From Flavobacterium psychrophilum (GTDB taxonomy: Bacteria; Bacteroidota; Bacteroidia; Flavobacteriales; Flavobacteriaceae): DNA of 61,570 nucleotides. Location: positions 1 to 61,570 of the forward strand of contig CAMCTL010000001.1 of NCBI GenBank assembly GCA_945878515.1. The letters are read 5' to 3'. A model generated the notes under the pieces. The model saw nothing but the letters and a program-made list of their open reading frames with translations. It ran no database searches and had not been told where the DNA came from. Numbering within the stretch: the stretch's first letter is position 1; the number at the start of each line of letters is the position of its first letter. Of this stretch, positions 7,681 through 16,999 are shown piece by piece. The translations under genes and the position numbers were made by a program.

Positions 7681-9309
7681 TTATTGTGCCTTTTCTTTAC
7701 GGGAACCTTTTTCTTTCTTATCTTTTTTTTCCTTTTCAAAAGGATTTGAATCGTTGCCTTTACTAACCTCTTGGTACCATTCTTCCCAATACTTTACCAT
7801 TGTCTGAAGCAATTCTGGATGCGTACTGGATAAGTCCTTCGTTTCTGTCCTATCGTTTGCAAGATCATAAAGTTGCCAAGCTGCTGATGCTTCCTTGCCT
7901 TTTGGTGCCAATCGCAAAGCTTTCCAATTACCTTGCATTTCGACAGCAAACTTTTCATAATTCCACGATAGTTTACGTTCAGCAATCGGTGCTTTTTTGA
8001 TTTGAGGTAACAAACTTTGCCCATCAAGTGGATTTAATTTTCGCCCTTTATATTCAGCTGGATAATGCAAACTAACTAAGTCCAATACCGTTGGAAAAAT
8101 ATCAATGACAGCGCCTACTTGCTTAGAAAGAATACCTGGTGTACCAATGCCTTTTGGCCAATGAACAATCATTGGAGTGCTAATTCCACCCTCATAAAGA
8201 GTCGATTTATTACCGCGAAAGGGCGTATTACAAACTGCTGCTCCAACATCGTTGATGCGTTTTTCTGTACTGCGGTCTCCCATTTGGATACCAACGGGCA
8301 ATGTAGCTGCTACACTCTCGGCACTGGCACCATTGTCACTCATAAAAAATATCGCAGTATTATCGAATAGTTTGTTTTTCTTCAAATAATCAAAAAGGCG
8401 ACCCAATTCTTGATCCAATCGATAGACCATAGCCGTATGAACTGCCATTGCCTGTTGATAATGTTCTTTTTCTTCTTTGGTAAGCGATTCCCAAGATTTT
8501 GATTTTTCGTTAATGGAACCAAGCGAACATGTTTTTGGATTAATAATTCCTAGGTCAACCATACGATCATATCGCCGTTGGCGAGCAGCATCTGTTCCTG
8601 ATTTATAAACATTTAAATAACGTTCTACATCTGCTCTTGGAGCTTGCAATGGCCAGTGCGGAAGATGCGAGGCATAATACAGCAGGAAAGGTTTTGTCGT
8701 TCCTTTGTTTACCACTTCTTCTTGTAAAAACTGCATCGCATAATTCGCATGCTCGGTTTCCATATACCATTTTTCCATGGGAACAGTCATGTCTTTCTCC
8801 GTGTAGGTTCGACCGTCCAGTTGTATATCACGCATCTGTTTTTCATCAGTTGGCCACCAGTGAATGGCGCTAAGCCCAGCACCGAAGTAACGCTGAAAGC
8901 CCATTTGAAGTGGCTCTGGTTTAATATGCCACTTGCCAATCATCAAAGTAGTGTACTCCTCCTTCAAGGCCTCGGCTATAGTCATCGCTCCACGGGTAAC
9001 ATTGCCTGCACCGTGGTTAGCTCCAGTTCGTTGTGGACTTTGTCCGGTCATTAGAGAAGCGCGAGTTGGTGCACATTTAGCATTATTATAGAAATTGGTG
9101 TACAGAATTCCCTCTTTAGCCAGCGAATCCAAATTCGGTGTTTCAGCGTCACCACCCATGCAGCTAATGTCAGCATAGCCCATATCATCTGCTAGAATGA
9201 TTAGGATATTGGGTTTAGATTTTGGTTTTCCTACTTGCGGATAAATTGCAATAGAGAAAAAAAGAAAAACTAAGCTTAGATGCAGAACTATTTTTGAAGA
9301 GTCGTTCAT
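7681..9309 (-). CDS. Secreted S1-type sulfatase with Lys-rich C-terminal tail
   Basis: The 542-residue protein has a signal peptide (about 1-25) followed by the sulfatase opening KPNILIILADDMGYAD, whose Asp41 and Asp42 bind calcium. The formylglycine motif is C-A-P-T-R with Cys79, followed by ASLMTGQSP. Later conserved blocks include GKWHI, HLPHWPLQAP, FFMSDNGA, PFRGNKSTLYEGGISTP and WPKGI. It should hydrolyse sulfate esters of a glycan once Cys79 is converted to formylglycine; no maturation enzyme is encoded in the window. The last 25 or so residues are a low-complexity tail of Lys, Glu and Asp (KEKKDKKEKGSRKEKAQ). It is the last gene of the seven-gene run from 18703, 134 bp below the previous sulfatase. 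The subfamily and the sulfate position are not resolved. Confidence 0.9.
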   Translation of the reverse strand: MNDSSKIVLHLSLVFLFFSIAIYPQVGKPKSKPNILIILADDMGYADISCMGGDAETPNLDSLAKEGILYTNFYNNAKCAPTRASLMTGQSPQRTGANHGAGNVTRGAMTIAEALKEEYTTLMIGKWHIKPEPLQMGFQRYFGAGLSAIHWWPTDEKQMRDIQLDGRTYTEKDMTVPMEKWYMETEHANYAMQFLQEEVVNKGTTKPFLLYYASHLPHWPLQAPRADVERYLNVYKSGTDAARQRRYDRMVDLGIINPKTCSLGSINEKSKSWESLTKEEKEHYQQAMAVHTAMVYRLDQELGRLFDYLKKNKLFDNTAIFFMSDNGASAESVAATLPVGIQMGDRSTEKRINDVGAAVCNTPFRGNKSTLYEGGISTPMIVHWPKGIGTPGILSKQVGAVIDIFPTVLDLVSLHYPAEYKGRKLNPLDGQSLLPQIKKAPIAERKLSWNYEKFAVEMQGNWKALRLAPKGKEASAAWQLYDLANDRTETKDLSSTHPELLQTMVKYWEEWYQEVSKGNDSNPFEKEKKDKKEKGSRKEKAQ

Positions 9310-9443
9310 TTTTTTATCTCATTATAATTTGTTTCTGTTTTTAGCTTTTCTATATTTTGGAAAAATGAATACCATTTCAAAACTAACTATCCTACTTAAA
9401 GTTCCTGATGGAAGTAATTCCTTATTTTAAATTGTCATAAGAA

Positions 9444-11006
9444 CTACAACTTGTCTTTATACTTTTCTCTTATTTTTTTCAATTTTATTTTTAAATCTTT
9501 TACTACACGAGCATAAGAGGGATCGTTAAATACGCTTTTCATTTCTTGCGGGTCTTTTTTACGATCATATAATTCCCATTCATTTATGTCATAAAAATAA
9601 ACTAACTTATACTCTTTTGTGGCAATGCCATAATGCTTTTGTACATTATGCTCATTTGGAAAATCGGAATAATGATAATAAACAGCATCTCGATTCCATT
9701 GACTTGAATGACCATTTAAGAGTGGCATAAAACTTTCTCCTTGCATATCATTTGGCGCTTCAATATTTGCAGCCTCTAAAAATGTTTGAGCAAAATCTAA
9801 ATTTTGAACCATCTCATCATTGGTTATACCGGGTTTGATTACATTAGGCCAGCGAATCAATAATGGTGTTTTGAAGGACTCATCATAAATAAATCGTTTA
9901 TCAAACCATCCATGTTCACCCAAGTAGAAACCTTGATCTGATGTATAAATTACAATGGTATTATTAGTTAATCCACCCTCATCAAGATAGTGTAACACTC
10001 TACCCACATTATCATCTACAGAAGAGACACAAGCTAAATAATCCTGCATATATCGCTGATATTTCCACTCCATTTTTTGCTTAGCGGTCATATTTGGCCA
10101 GTTCATTTTAAATGAATTACTTATAGAATCTATTGTTGGATCATAAAGTGCTTTTTGTTGCGAATTCAGTCTGTTGTATTCTTCACCAAGCCCTTTACCG
10201 AGAGATATCTTAGGTACTATTTCCCCCATTTCTTTAATAATTTCAGATCTTACTTTGGAGTCTTGACTGTATTTCATATCAAGCAATAGATTCATTTTGG
10301 CAGTCTTTGCGGCAGTTCCACGGTTGCTGTAATCATCGAAAAGTGATTCAGGCGCTGGAAACAGTTTTGTGCTAAACTCTTTGAATTTTTCGGGACTTGG
10401 CCACCAAGGTCTATGAGGGGCTTTTTGCAAATACATGAGCATAAAAGGCTTTGTTTTATCTCTTTTTTTATCTAACCAATCAATCGTTAAATCTGTAATA
10501 ATATCAGTTGCATAACCTGTAATTGTGGTGTCTCCTTTGGTGGTAATAAAATCAGGATTAAAATAATCTCCTTGTGCTGGCAAAATCTTAAAATCATCAA
10601 ACCCTTTTGGGCTATTTCCTAAATGCAGTTTACCATACATGGCTGTTTGATAACCCGCTTTTTGAAACAATTGAGAAAATGTCATTTGGGTTTCATCAAA
10701 AGGTTTTTTATTATCAGTCTTACCGTTTATATGAGAATGTTTCCCAGTAAGTATAGTTGCTCTTGATGGGGCGCAAATAGAATTGGCTACACAAGCATTG
10801 GTAAACAACACACCTTCCTTCGCAATTCTATCGATATTAGGCGTTTTTATTAACTTGTCTGAATAGGCACTAATGGCCTGATAAGCATGATCATCAGACA
10901 TGATAAATAGAATATTGGGCTTGGCTTGTGTTATTGCCACTTGAGCATAGATTACACATCCGGAAAAAAGGAAAACCAAAATCAAATTCAAAAGTATTTT
11001 ATTCAT
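9444..11006 (-). CDS. Secreted S1-type sulfatase (C-A-P-S-R motif)
   Basis: The 520-residue protein contains KPNILFIMSDDHAYQA near the N-terminus. Its formylglycine motif is C-A-P-S-R with Cys78, followed by ATILTGKHSHING. It also has GKLHLG, KAPHRPWWP, YTSDQGFYLGEHGWFDKRF and RWPNVI. The DDHAYQA opening and the GEHGWFDK block resemble the iduronate-2-sulfatase/heparan-sulfatase-like branch of S1, so it probably acts on a different sulfate position from its DDMGY-type neighbours. The N-terminal FSGC at residues 14-17 could be a weak lipobox, but VIYAQ shortly after also fits signal peptidase I. It lacks the charged tail of its downstream neighbour. It lies 65 bp below the SGNH esterase gene. 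Confidence 0.88.
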   Translation of the reverse strand: MNKILLNLILVFLFSGCVIYAQVAITQAKPNILFIMSDDHAYQAISAYSDKLIKTPNIDRIAKEGVLFTNACVANSICAPSRATILTGKHSHINGKTDNKKPFDETQMTFSQLFQKAGYQTAMYGKLHLGNSPKGFDDFKILPAQGDYFNPDFITTKGDTTITGYATDIITDLTIDWLDKKRDKTKPFMLMYLQKAPHRPWWPSPEKFKEFSTKLFPAPESLFDDYSNRGTAAKTAKMNLLLDMKYSQDSKVRSEIIKEMGEIVPKISLGKGLGEEYNRLNSQQKALYDPTIDSISNSFKMNWPNMTAKQKMEWKYQRYMQDYLACVSSVDDNVGRVLHYLDEGGLTNNTIVIYTSDQGFYLGEHGWFDKRFIYDESFKTPLLIRWPNVIKPGITNDEMVQNLDFAQTFLEAANIEAPNDMQGESFMPLLNGHSSQWNRDAVYYHYSDFPNEHNVQKHYGIATKEYKLVYFYDINEWELYDRKKDPQEMKSVFNDPSYARVVKDLKIKLKKIREKYKDKL

Positions 11007-11071
11007 TTTATTCCTTTATTTGCTACAAGTAACTTTTATAAATTCTTGTAAATTAGATCAATGTAGTGGAT

Positions 11072-11749
11072 TTATTTTTCAAGATACGGACGGACTTTCT
11101 CTATTAGTAATTTATAACCAGCCTCATTTAAATGAAGTTTATCCTCAGCAAACAATTCAGGTCTTGGTTTTCCATCTGCATCTGAAACCATTTTATAGTT
11201 ATCTATGTAGGTAATAAAAGGATGATTTTTTGCATAATCTTGAATACTTTCGTTTACCATTTGCTGTTCTAAATGAAGTTTCCATCGTTTTTCAGATGGT
11301 TTTAAAGAAATAAAATAAATGGCTGTTTTGGGAAGTTTTGAACGAATGAGTGTCACTAATTTTATAAAATCGTTGTAAACCTGATCGGGCGATTTTCCGG
11401 ATGCTAAATCATTATCACCTGCATGAAAAAATATTTTTTTTGGAGCATAGGGTATAATAATACGCAATGCATAATTATAGGAATCAATTATTTGTGACCC
11501 ACCAAAACCTCGGTTAAAAACGGGGTAGCCCTGATAATCTTGTTCAAGGCTTAACCATTTTCTTATAGTAGAGGAGCCTATAAATTCAATACCTCCCTGT
11601 AAAGGAGGTTTTTTCAAATCAGCTAATTCAAACGCTTTAATTGATTTTTCCCATTTCAAAGAGTCAATACTAGGCGCGTTGACTTGGGTAAAACTAGCCG
11701 ATGTTACCAATAAAAAAATTAGCAGTAGTAGAGATTTAATCTTTTTCAT
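11072..11749 (-). CDS. Secreted SGNH/GDSL-family hydrolase, probable carbohydrate esterase
   Basis: The 225-residue protein has a signal peptide (1-22). The SGNH blocks are all visible: block I FIGSSTIRKW with the nucleophile Ser60 (or Ser59), block II GFGGS (82-86), block III GDND (111-114) and block V DKLHLNEAGY with Asp203 and His206. This type of SGNH protein removes acyl groups, often acetyl, from sugars or other substrates. Its position between a sulfatase (65 bp downstream) and a glycosidase (105 bp upstream) suggests it deacylates the same polysaccharide. The substrate is inferred from context. Confidence 0.85.
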   Translation of the reverse strand: MKKIKSLLLLIFLLVTSASFTQVNAPSIDSLKWEKSIKAFELADLKKPPLQGGIEFIGSSTIRKWLSLEQDYQGYPVFNRGFGGSQIIDSYNYALRIIIPYAPKKIFFHAGDNDLASGKSPDQVYNDFIKLVTLIRSKLPKTAIYFISLKPSEKRWKLHLEQQMVNESIQDYAKNHPFITYIDNYKMVSDADGKPRPELFAEDKLHLNEAGYKLLIEKVRPYLEK

Positions 11750-11854
11750 ATTTAAGTATTGTTAACAGATTCTAAAATATTTGCTTGAATAAATCATTTT
11801 TAAAATGGTTTTTTGAAGAAATATCCTAATTCCAGCGCTTAGAAAAAGTTGATT

Positions 11855-13798
11855 CTACTCGGCAGTTGCATCGGATTTTTTCTTTTTCCCTTTTTCTGCT
11901 TTATCGCCTTTTTTTTCCTTTTTGTCTTTTTTATCTTCATCACCCCCTTCGGTGTTTTTGCCTTTTCCATATTTGGTTCCTTTATTATGGCCTGAAAAAG
12001 CGCGATTCGCCGCTGGAGGAAGTAAAGCAGGAACATCTTGTTCGCCACGTTTCACTTCGATGATACTAAAAATATCGTCTTTAGCATCGGTATTGACAAT
12101 GGCTAAATCAGACCCTTTTTGGCCACCATAGCGAAAGACAGCATCTTTTATTGTTACCGTTTCGTGATGCCATTTTTGATCACCTTTGCCTGTAACAATC
12201 AAAGCTGTTTTCATTGTTTTACCACCACCGTCATAATCTAATTTCCAACTAGAACCCACCTGTTTATCAAACCAAACGATATTTATTGACATTACTTTAG
12301 GTTTTGCATCCTGCGAAAAGCCTTCATGCAATTTGAAATACATAGCATCTTTGCCAGAAGCGTGTTCGAAACTTCTTGCAAATCTATCGTATATGGATGA
12401 TGTAGCTGTAATAGGACCATTTACCCTCCACAATGCGATAGACGTTGCATCAGCATCTATCTGATACAATAATCGAGAATAATTGTCAGACCAAATTTTC
12501 CAACCTACATCGTTTAATCCAGATTGATTCCCTCTTTGTTTGACCTGGCCCATAGTAAGTGCATTCTTATCATCGATCGCTGCACCATATTTAGCATAAG
12601 CCGCTGCAATTTTATCGGCACGTTCTGTGTTTTTTTGTGATGCAGATCCAAATTCAGATTCTGGATAAGTTACTTTATCTGAATAATCTAAACCTTTGTG
12701 AAGCGCACAAAAGGCATTTGTTGCCGTTTTTGGATAAATTTGACCTGCATACTTATCAAAAAAGAAAAAAGAGTAATCAAAGCCTTGTTCTTTACTAGAC
12801 TCCATAGCACCTGAACTTACATCCCAGATACTTTGACCTAAATTTAAGGCATTGATGGCCGCCCAATAGAAGTTCATTTGCACATTGATTTGAAATACAG
12901 GTCGTTGCCAAGATTGATCCATTTCTGAACGGGTAAAAACTTTTAATCCTTTTGGGTCAATCAAATATTTCTGCCAAGTATTTACGATGGTCTTCTCATC
13001 AGTGAAATGACTCCCACGAGAGAGTGTGCCTGCTTTTGTACCAAGTACACCTGTAATATTTTTAGATACCCAATCCCATTGTTGCTGATATTTACCATCT
13101 TTACCACCATCTTCATCACCTGAAATTGACGCAAAAAGCAAACTTATTTTTGGTTCAGTCTGATCAAAGAGTTGGGCATATAAAGCAAAACATTCAATAC
13201 GAAAGTTCTGCCAATCGACACCTTCTTTTGGCAAGTCGTATTTTTTATCATCTGCATCTCCTTTATATGGAGTTTCATCACCCGTACAACCGGTCTTAAC
13301 TTGGATAAATGCGATATGTGCTTGTTTTTCTTTAGGATAACTGCGAATGTGCTTGGCTACTTCTGTGATGAAACGCGTATATAATTTTTTGTAAATTGGT
13401 GAAAGGTAAAAAGGATAATAAGGAAACTTATCATGTATTTCACTGTTGGTGGTCACTTTTGGAACGCCTTCTTCATAAACCCAATCAGGTGTTTTTGGTC
13501 CTGCCTCAAAAGACAGATAAACAGACATTTTGTTTTTATAGGCTTTATCAACAGCCTCATCCATAACACTCCAATCGTAGACTCCCGGTTTTTTTTCAAC
13601 AATATCCCAAGGACTATCGCTTGAAGCGCCTCTGATAAAAGGATAAGACTTAACATCATGTTCAAATCCTCGATCCCATACGCCATAGGAACTGATGGGT
13701 GGACCTGATTGACCTATGGCTAAGTTAGATAAGCTAAAAAGGGTAATTAGAATGATTGTTCTGAGATGATTATCGTAAATTAATTTTTTGTTTTTCAT
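11855..13798 (-). CDS. Secreted clan GH-A-like glycoside hydrolase with Lys-rich tail, possible loss of one catalytic Glu
   Basis: This 647-residue homologue of the protein at 2672-4396 has a signal peptide (1-30, ending LAIGQ). Its barrel keeps PWDIVEKKPGVYDWSVMD (63-80), FIQVKTGCTGDETPYKGD (164-181) and FTRSEMDQSWQRPVF with Glu292. Where the homologue has Glu178 this protein has Thr169, although Glu175 lies nearby. The acid/base may have moved, or the protein may bind without cutting. The C-terminal beta-sandwich (about 460-600) contains RSFEHASGKDAMYFKLHEGF. The final 40 residues are strongly charged (KKDKKEKKGDKAEKGKKKK). A decayed copy of the C-terminal domain is seen at 19156-19400. The gene sits in mid-operon, 72 bp below a sulfatase. 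Confidence 0.75.
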   Translation of the reverse strand: MKNKKLIYDNHLRTIILITLFSLSNLAIGQSGPPISSYGVWDRGFEHDVKSYPFIRGASSDSPWDIVEKKPGVYDWSVMDEAVDKAYKNKMSVYLSFEAGPKTPDWVYEEGVPKVTTNSEIHDKFPYYPFYLSPIYKKLYTRFITEVAKHIRSYPKEKQAHIAFIQVKTGCTGDETPYKGDADDKKYDLPKEGVDWQNFRIECFALYAQLFDQTEPKISLLFASISGDEDGGKDGKYQQQWDWVSKNITGVLGTKAGTLSRGSHFTDEKTIVNTWQKYLIDPKGLKVFTRSEMDQSWQRPVFQINVQMNFYWAAINALNLGQSIWDVSSGAMESSKEQGFDYSFFFFDKYAGQIYPKTATNAFCALHKGLDYSDKVTYPESEFGSASQKNTERADKIAAAYAKYGAAIDDKNALTMGQVKQRGNQSGLNDVGWKIWSDNYSRLLYQIDADATSIALWRVNGPITATSSIYDRFARSFEHASGKDAMYFKLHEGFSQDAKPKVMSINIVWFDKQVGSSWKLDYDGGGKTMKTALIVTGKGDQKWHHETVTIKDAVFRYGGQKGSDLAIVNTDAKDDIFSIIEVKRGEQDVPALLPPAANRAFSGHNKGTKYGKGKNTEGGDEDKKDKKEKKGDKAEKGKKKKSDATAE

Positions 13799-13870
13799 GA
13801 TTTTAGTATTATTTTTTTGTCAATGGTAAGACTTTGAAAGTTAAAAAGGGTTTAAAATTTGTTTTGTATA

Positions 13871-15469
13871 TTAATCGTCCTTAGGTTCTTTCGGTGCTTT
13901 CCCGGTCCATTCGGTTTTTGTACAATCTTTCCACCAAGCCAGCCACTGCGTTTCCATTTTTTTGGCGATATATGGAAATTGCGATACCAAATTGTTTGTT
14001 TCTGTTCTATCGGTCGCCATATTATAGAGTTCCCAAGTAGGTCCTAAACGTACCAGTTTCCATTCTCCATCACGTACGGCAGCGCTTTTGGAAAATTGAA
14101 AAAACAAAGGACTTTTTCGTTCCAGTTTATTCCCTTTAAAAGCAGGCAATAAACTCATACCATCCGAAGCAGGAATATTTGCTTCTTTGGACTCTCCGGG
14201 AAATTTTGCTCCCGAAACTGCCAATACAGTAGGCATAATGTCAATAAGATGAACAGGTTCTTGATTCCAACCTTTCCTAGGTTCTATAACAGCTGGCCAA
14301 TTTACAATTAGCGGAGTATTGATTCCTCCTTCGTGACTGGTCGTTTTCCATTTTCGAAAGGGTGTGTCGCTTACTGTTGCCCAATTTTGTCCATAGCTAG
14401 GATAACTTGCGACGCTTCCCATAGGTGCGTTCGTATCTTCATAATCCACTTTAGGGTCTGTCGCACATGCTCCGTTATCAGAAAGAAAGAAAACCAAGGT
14501 GTTTTCAAGTTTGCCTTGTTCTTCTAATCGTTTTAGCAAGCGGCCAATATTTTGATCTAATCTATCGACCATTGCGGCATAAATTTCCATTCGTTTGGCT
14601 TCGAGTTCTCTCTCTTCTGGGGAAAGACTCTCCCATTTTGGTTTGGTTTCACCTATTTCCATCGGTGGTAAAGGTGAAGTCTTTGGATTTATTAGCCCTA
14701 GCTGTATTTGACGCTTGTAACGTGCTTGACGAATGGCTTCATACCCAGCGTCATAGACACCTTTGTATTTGGCTATATCTTCAGGCCAAGCATGCAAAGG
14801 CCAATGTGGTGCTGTATAAGCCATGTAAAGCAAGAATGGTTTATTGTCTTTTTGATATTCATCAAGCCAAGTTAAAGCGCGATCAGTGAATGCATCGGTA
14901 TCATAGAACTTTGGATCCTGTGGTATGTAATTATTGCTTTCTGGTACATTTTTTTCGTCTATAGACCAACGATTTCCAGCAATTTTGTAGGCAGGAATTG
15001 GTTGTCCTGGCGCTGCCTCAAAGCCTGGATTAAAATGGTTTTCACAACCGCCAATCATACCATAAAATCGGTCGAATCCTCGAGTTGTTGGGTTGAATTT
15101 TGCGTGCTGCTTGCCTGACCAAAAAGTATTGTATCCAGCTGGTCTTAGCACCTCGCCCATAGTTGCAGCATTACCAAAATCAGCATTAGTGCGTTGATAA
15201 TAGGCACCTGTTAGTAAAGAAGCTCGAGTGGGAAAACACTTCGCTGTATTGTACATCTGTGAAAACTTAACACCTCCAGCAGCGAGTCGGTCGATATTCG
15301 GAGTATGAATCTCGCCTCCAAAACATCCAATGTCTGAATAGCCCATATCATCCGCCAAAATGATAAGAATGTTGGGGCTGTTTAAGGCTTTATTAACTTG
15401 TGCTAACGTTGTTACCGATAAGGCCACCATTACCAAGACAATAGCAACACTGCGCTTTTGTTTATTCAT
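13871..15469 (-). CDS. Secreted S1-type sulfatase
   Basis: The 532-residue protein has a signal peptide (1-24, ending TTLAQ). The opening SPNILIILADDMGYSDIGC carries the metal-binding Asp pair. The formylglycine motif is C-F-P-T-R with Cys78, followed by ASLLTGAYYQR. Further landmarks are FWSGKQHAKFNP (GK of the active site), APHWPLHAWPEDIAKY, FFLSDNGACA and PFRKWKTTSHEGGINTP. It is closely related to the protein at 17000-18703 and more distantly to the one at 35778-37394; all share the WPEDIAKY block and the HFNPG region. The C-terminus is short and mildly charged (GKAPKEPKDD). The start gives a good signal peptide, and the gene is 48 bp below the sulfatase at 15518. Confidence 0.9.
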   Translation of the reverse strand: MNKQKRSVAIVLVMVALSVTTLAQVNKALNSPNILIILADDMGYSDIGCFGGEIHTPNIDRLAAGGVKFSQMYNTAKCFPTRASLLTGAYYQRTNADFGNAATMGEVLRPAGYNTFWSGKQHAKFNPTTRGFDRFYGMIGGCENHFNPGFEAAPGQPIPAYKIAGNRWSIDEKNVPESNNYIPQDPKFYDTDAFTDRALTWLDEYQKDNKPFLLYMAYTAPHWPLHAWPEDIAKYKGVYDAGYEAIRQARYKRQIQLGLINPKTSPLPPMEIGETKPKWESLSPEERELEAKRMEIYAAMVDRLDQNIGRLLKRLEEQGKLENTLVFFLSDNGACATDPKVDYEDTNAPMGSVASYPSYGQNWATVSDTPFRKWKTTSHEGGINTPLIVNWPAVIEPRKGWNQEPVHLIDIMPTVLAVSGAKFPGESKEANIPASDGMSLLPAFKGNKLERKSPLFFQFSKSAAVRDGEWKLVRLGPTWELYNMATDRTETNNLVSQFPYIAKKMETQWLAWWKDCTKTEWTGKAPKEPKDD

Positions 15470-15517
15470 TCCATTTGTTTTTTAGTTATTGAAACGCACT
15501 ATCAATTTGTTGAGTAA

Positions 15518-16942
15518 TTAATTCATTTCCTTTTTGTTGCTTTTATCTTTCTTCTTTTTAACCTTAGTATCTTTGTCAGCACCATCGCTCAAAGGATCAT
15601 CATCTTCTTTAAAATCTTTAGCTTGATTAACAAAATATTCAGGCCTTGGCCCATCAAATAATTTTAGCGCAGCTTGTAACTTTGCTTTGGCTGCTTTGGC
15701 TTTGGCATTTAATCCACTTTCACTAAGTTGTGTGCTTTCATTATCATCTTTTTTTACATCAAAAAATTTACCATCAGTGTACAGCTTATAATTAGCATCA
15801 TGCACGAACTCGGCTTTTGCAGTTGCACCGCCACTTGGATTGTACCAAGAATACAACCAGTCGCGTGGATTGCCTTTATCACCGAGTAATTGTGGCATAA
15901 AACTAATACCATCTATCTTTAAATCAGAAGGAATTTTAACCCCTGTGGCTTCGCAAATTGTAGGTAAAAAATCAGTTGCAGCAATCAAATCAGTGGAAAC
16001 TTTACCACTAGCAAAGTGACCCGGCCAACTGCCAATTAATGGTACATGAGTACCCCATTTGGTCGTTGTTCCTTTACCTCCTTTTACGTCTTGTCCTTTA
16101 AATCTGGCTGGCATTCCTTTAGCTGTACCATTATCACCTAAGATAAGTACTAGCGTGTTATCACGTATCTTCAATTCATCAAGTTTTGCAATGAGTTTAC
16201 CTATGAGTTTATCAGTATAAGCTGTCATATCAGCAAAATGACCAGTCGATCCTTTCTTCCCTTTTCCATTCTGAACTTTAAGATAGTCAGCACAGTCTGG
16301 CGTAGCATCAAATGGCGAGTGGGTGAGCATCATAGGGTAATAAAGAAAGAAAGATTCATCTTTCTTGCGTGAGATAAAATCAAGAGCGTAATCGTTTATG
16401 ATATCAGGACCATATTCATTATTCTTATATTCATTAGATTTGCCGTTAATGGCTATTTGAGGGTTTTTATAGCGGGGCGATTTTTTTAGTAAATGCCAAA
16501 GTGCATATTCATCAAAGCCAAAATGTGCCGGATTATCGTAGTTTTTACCTAATTGCCATTTTCCCGTAACACAAGTTGCATACCCTGCTCCTTTTAAGAG
16601 ATTTCCAAAAGTCTTTTGTGTTAAATCTAGACTGCCAAAGTTTGCATAGTTTCTGCGGTTACTCATACCTGTCATTAACTCTACTCGAGTTGGAGTACAT
16701 AGTGGCTGCACATGACATTCTTCAAAACGGACACCTTTGGCAGCAAGTTGATCTATAACGGGCGTTTTATAACTCTCCCCACCATTAGCCGTAACATTTT
16801 CATAGCCAAAGTCATCAATCAGTATAAGAACGATATTGGGTTTGGTTTTTGTGTTTTTAACTTGGCTAAAAGTGCCTATTGGTAGAACAAGAAAAAGGGA
16901 TAGTAAAATTGCATTTTTTTTATAGTCAGTCATAACATTCAT
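15518..16942 (-). CDS. Secreted S1-type sulfatase, compact form with Lys-rich tail
   Basis: The 474-residue protein is shorter than the neighbouring sulfatases and of a different subfamily. It opens with KPNIVLILIDDFGYENV. The formylglycine motif is C-T-P-T-R with Cys82, followed by VELMTGMSN, unlike the ASLLTG of its neighbours. Other landmarks are GKWQLG, MMLTHSPF, LGDNGTAKG, GGKGTTTKWGTHVPLIGSWPG and DGISFMPQL. The last 25 residues are charged (KVKKKKDKSNKKEMN). A second ATG at 16933 (Met4) is an equally good start. It is co-directional with and 57 bp below the sulfatase at 17000, so it should be co-expressed. Its divergence suggests that it removes a different sulfate group. Confidence 0.88.
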   Translation of the reverse strand: MNVMTDYKKNAILLSLFLVLPIGTFSQVKNTKTKPNIVLILIDDFGYENVTANGGESYKTPVIDQLAAKGVRFEECHVQPLCTPTRVELMTGMSNRRNYANFGSLDLTQKTFGNLLKGAGYATCVTGKWQLGKNYDNPAHFGFDEYALWHLLKKSPRYKNPQIAINGKSNEYKNNEYGPDIINDYALDFISRKKDESFFLYYPMMLTHSPFDATPDCADYLKVQNGKGKKGSTGHFADMTAYTDKLIGKLIAKLDELKIRDNTLVLILGDNGTAKGMPARFKGQDVKGGKGTTTKWGTHVPLIGSWPGHFASGKVSTDLIAATDFLPTICEATGVKIPSDLKIDGISFMPQLLGDKGNPRDWLYSWYNPSGGATAKAEFVHDANYKLYTDGKFFDVKKDDNESTQLSESGLNAKAKAAKAKLQAALKLFDGPRPEYFVNQAKDFKEDDDPLSDGADKDTKVKKKKDKSNKKEMN

Positions 16943-16999
16943 TTTTTTGAATATAAATTCTTTTTAAATTAAAATTTTGTTTGAAGCAACAATCAATTC

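Noticed and set aside
9310..9443. Possible further copy of the regulon operator (ATCTCATT near 9316, GTTTC near 9331)
   Set aside because: Spacing is 15 bp, not 22, and no -7 box is at the right distance; this gap is inside the operon.
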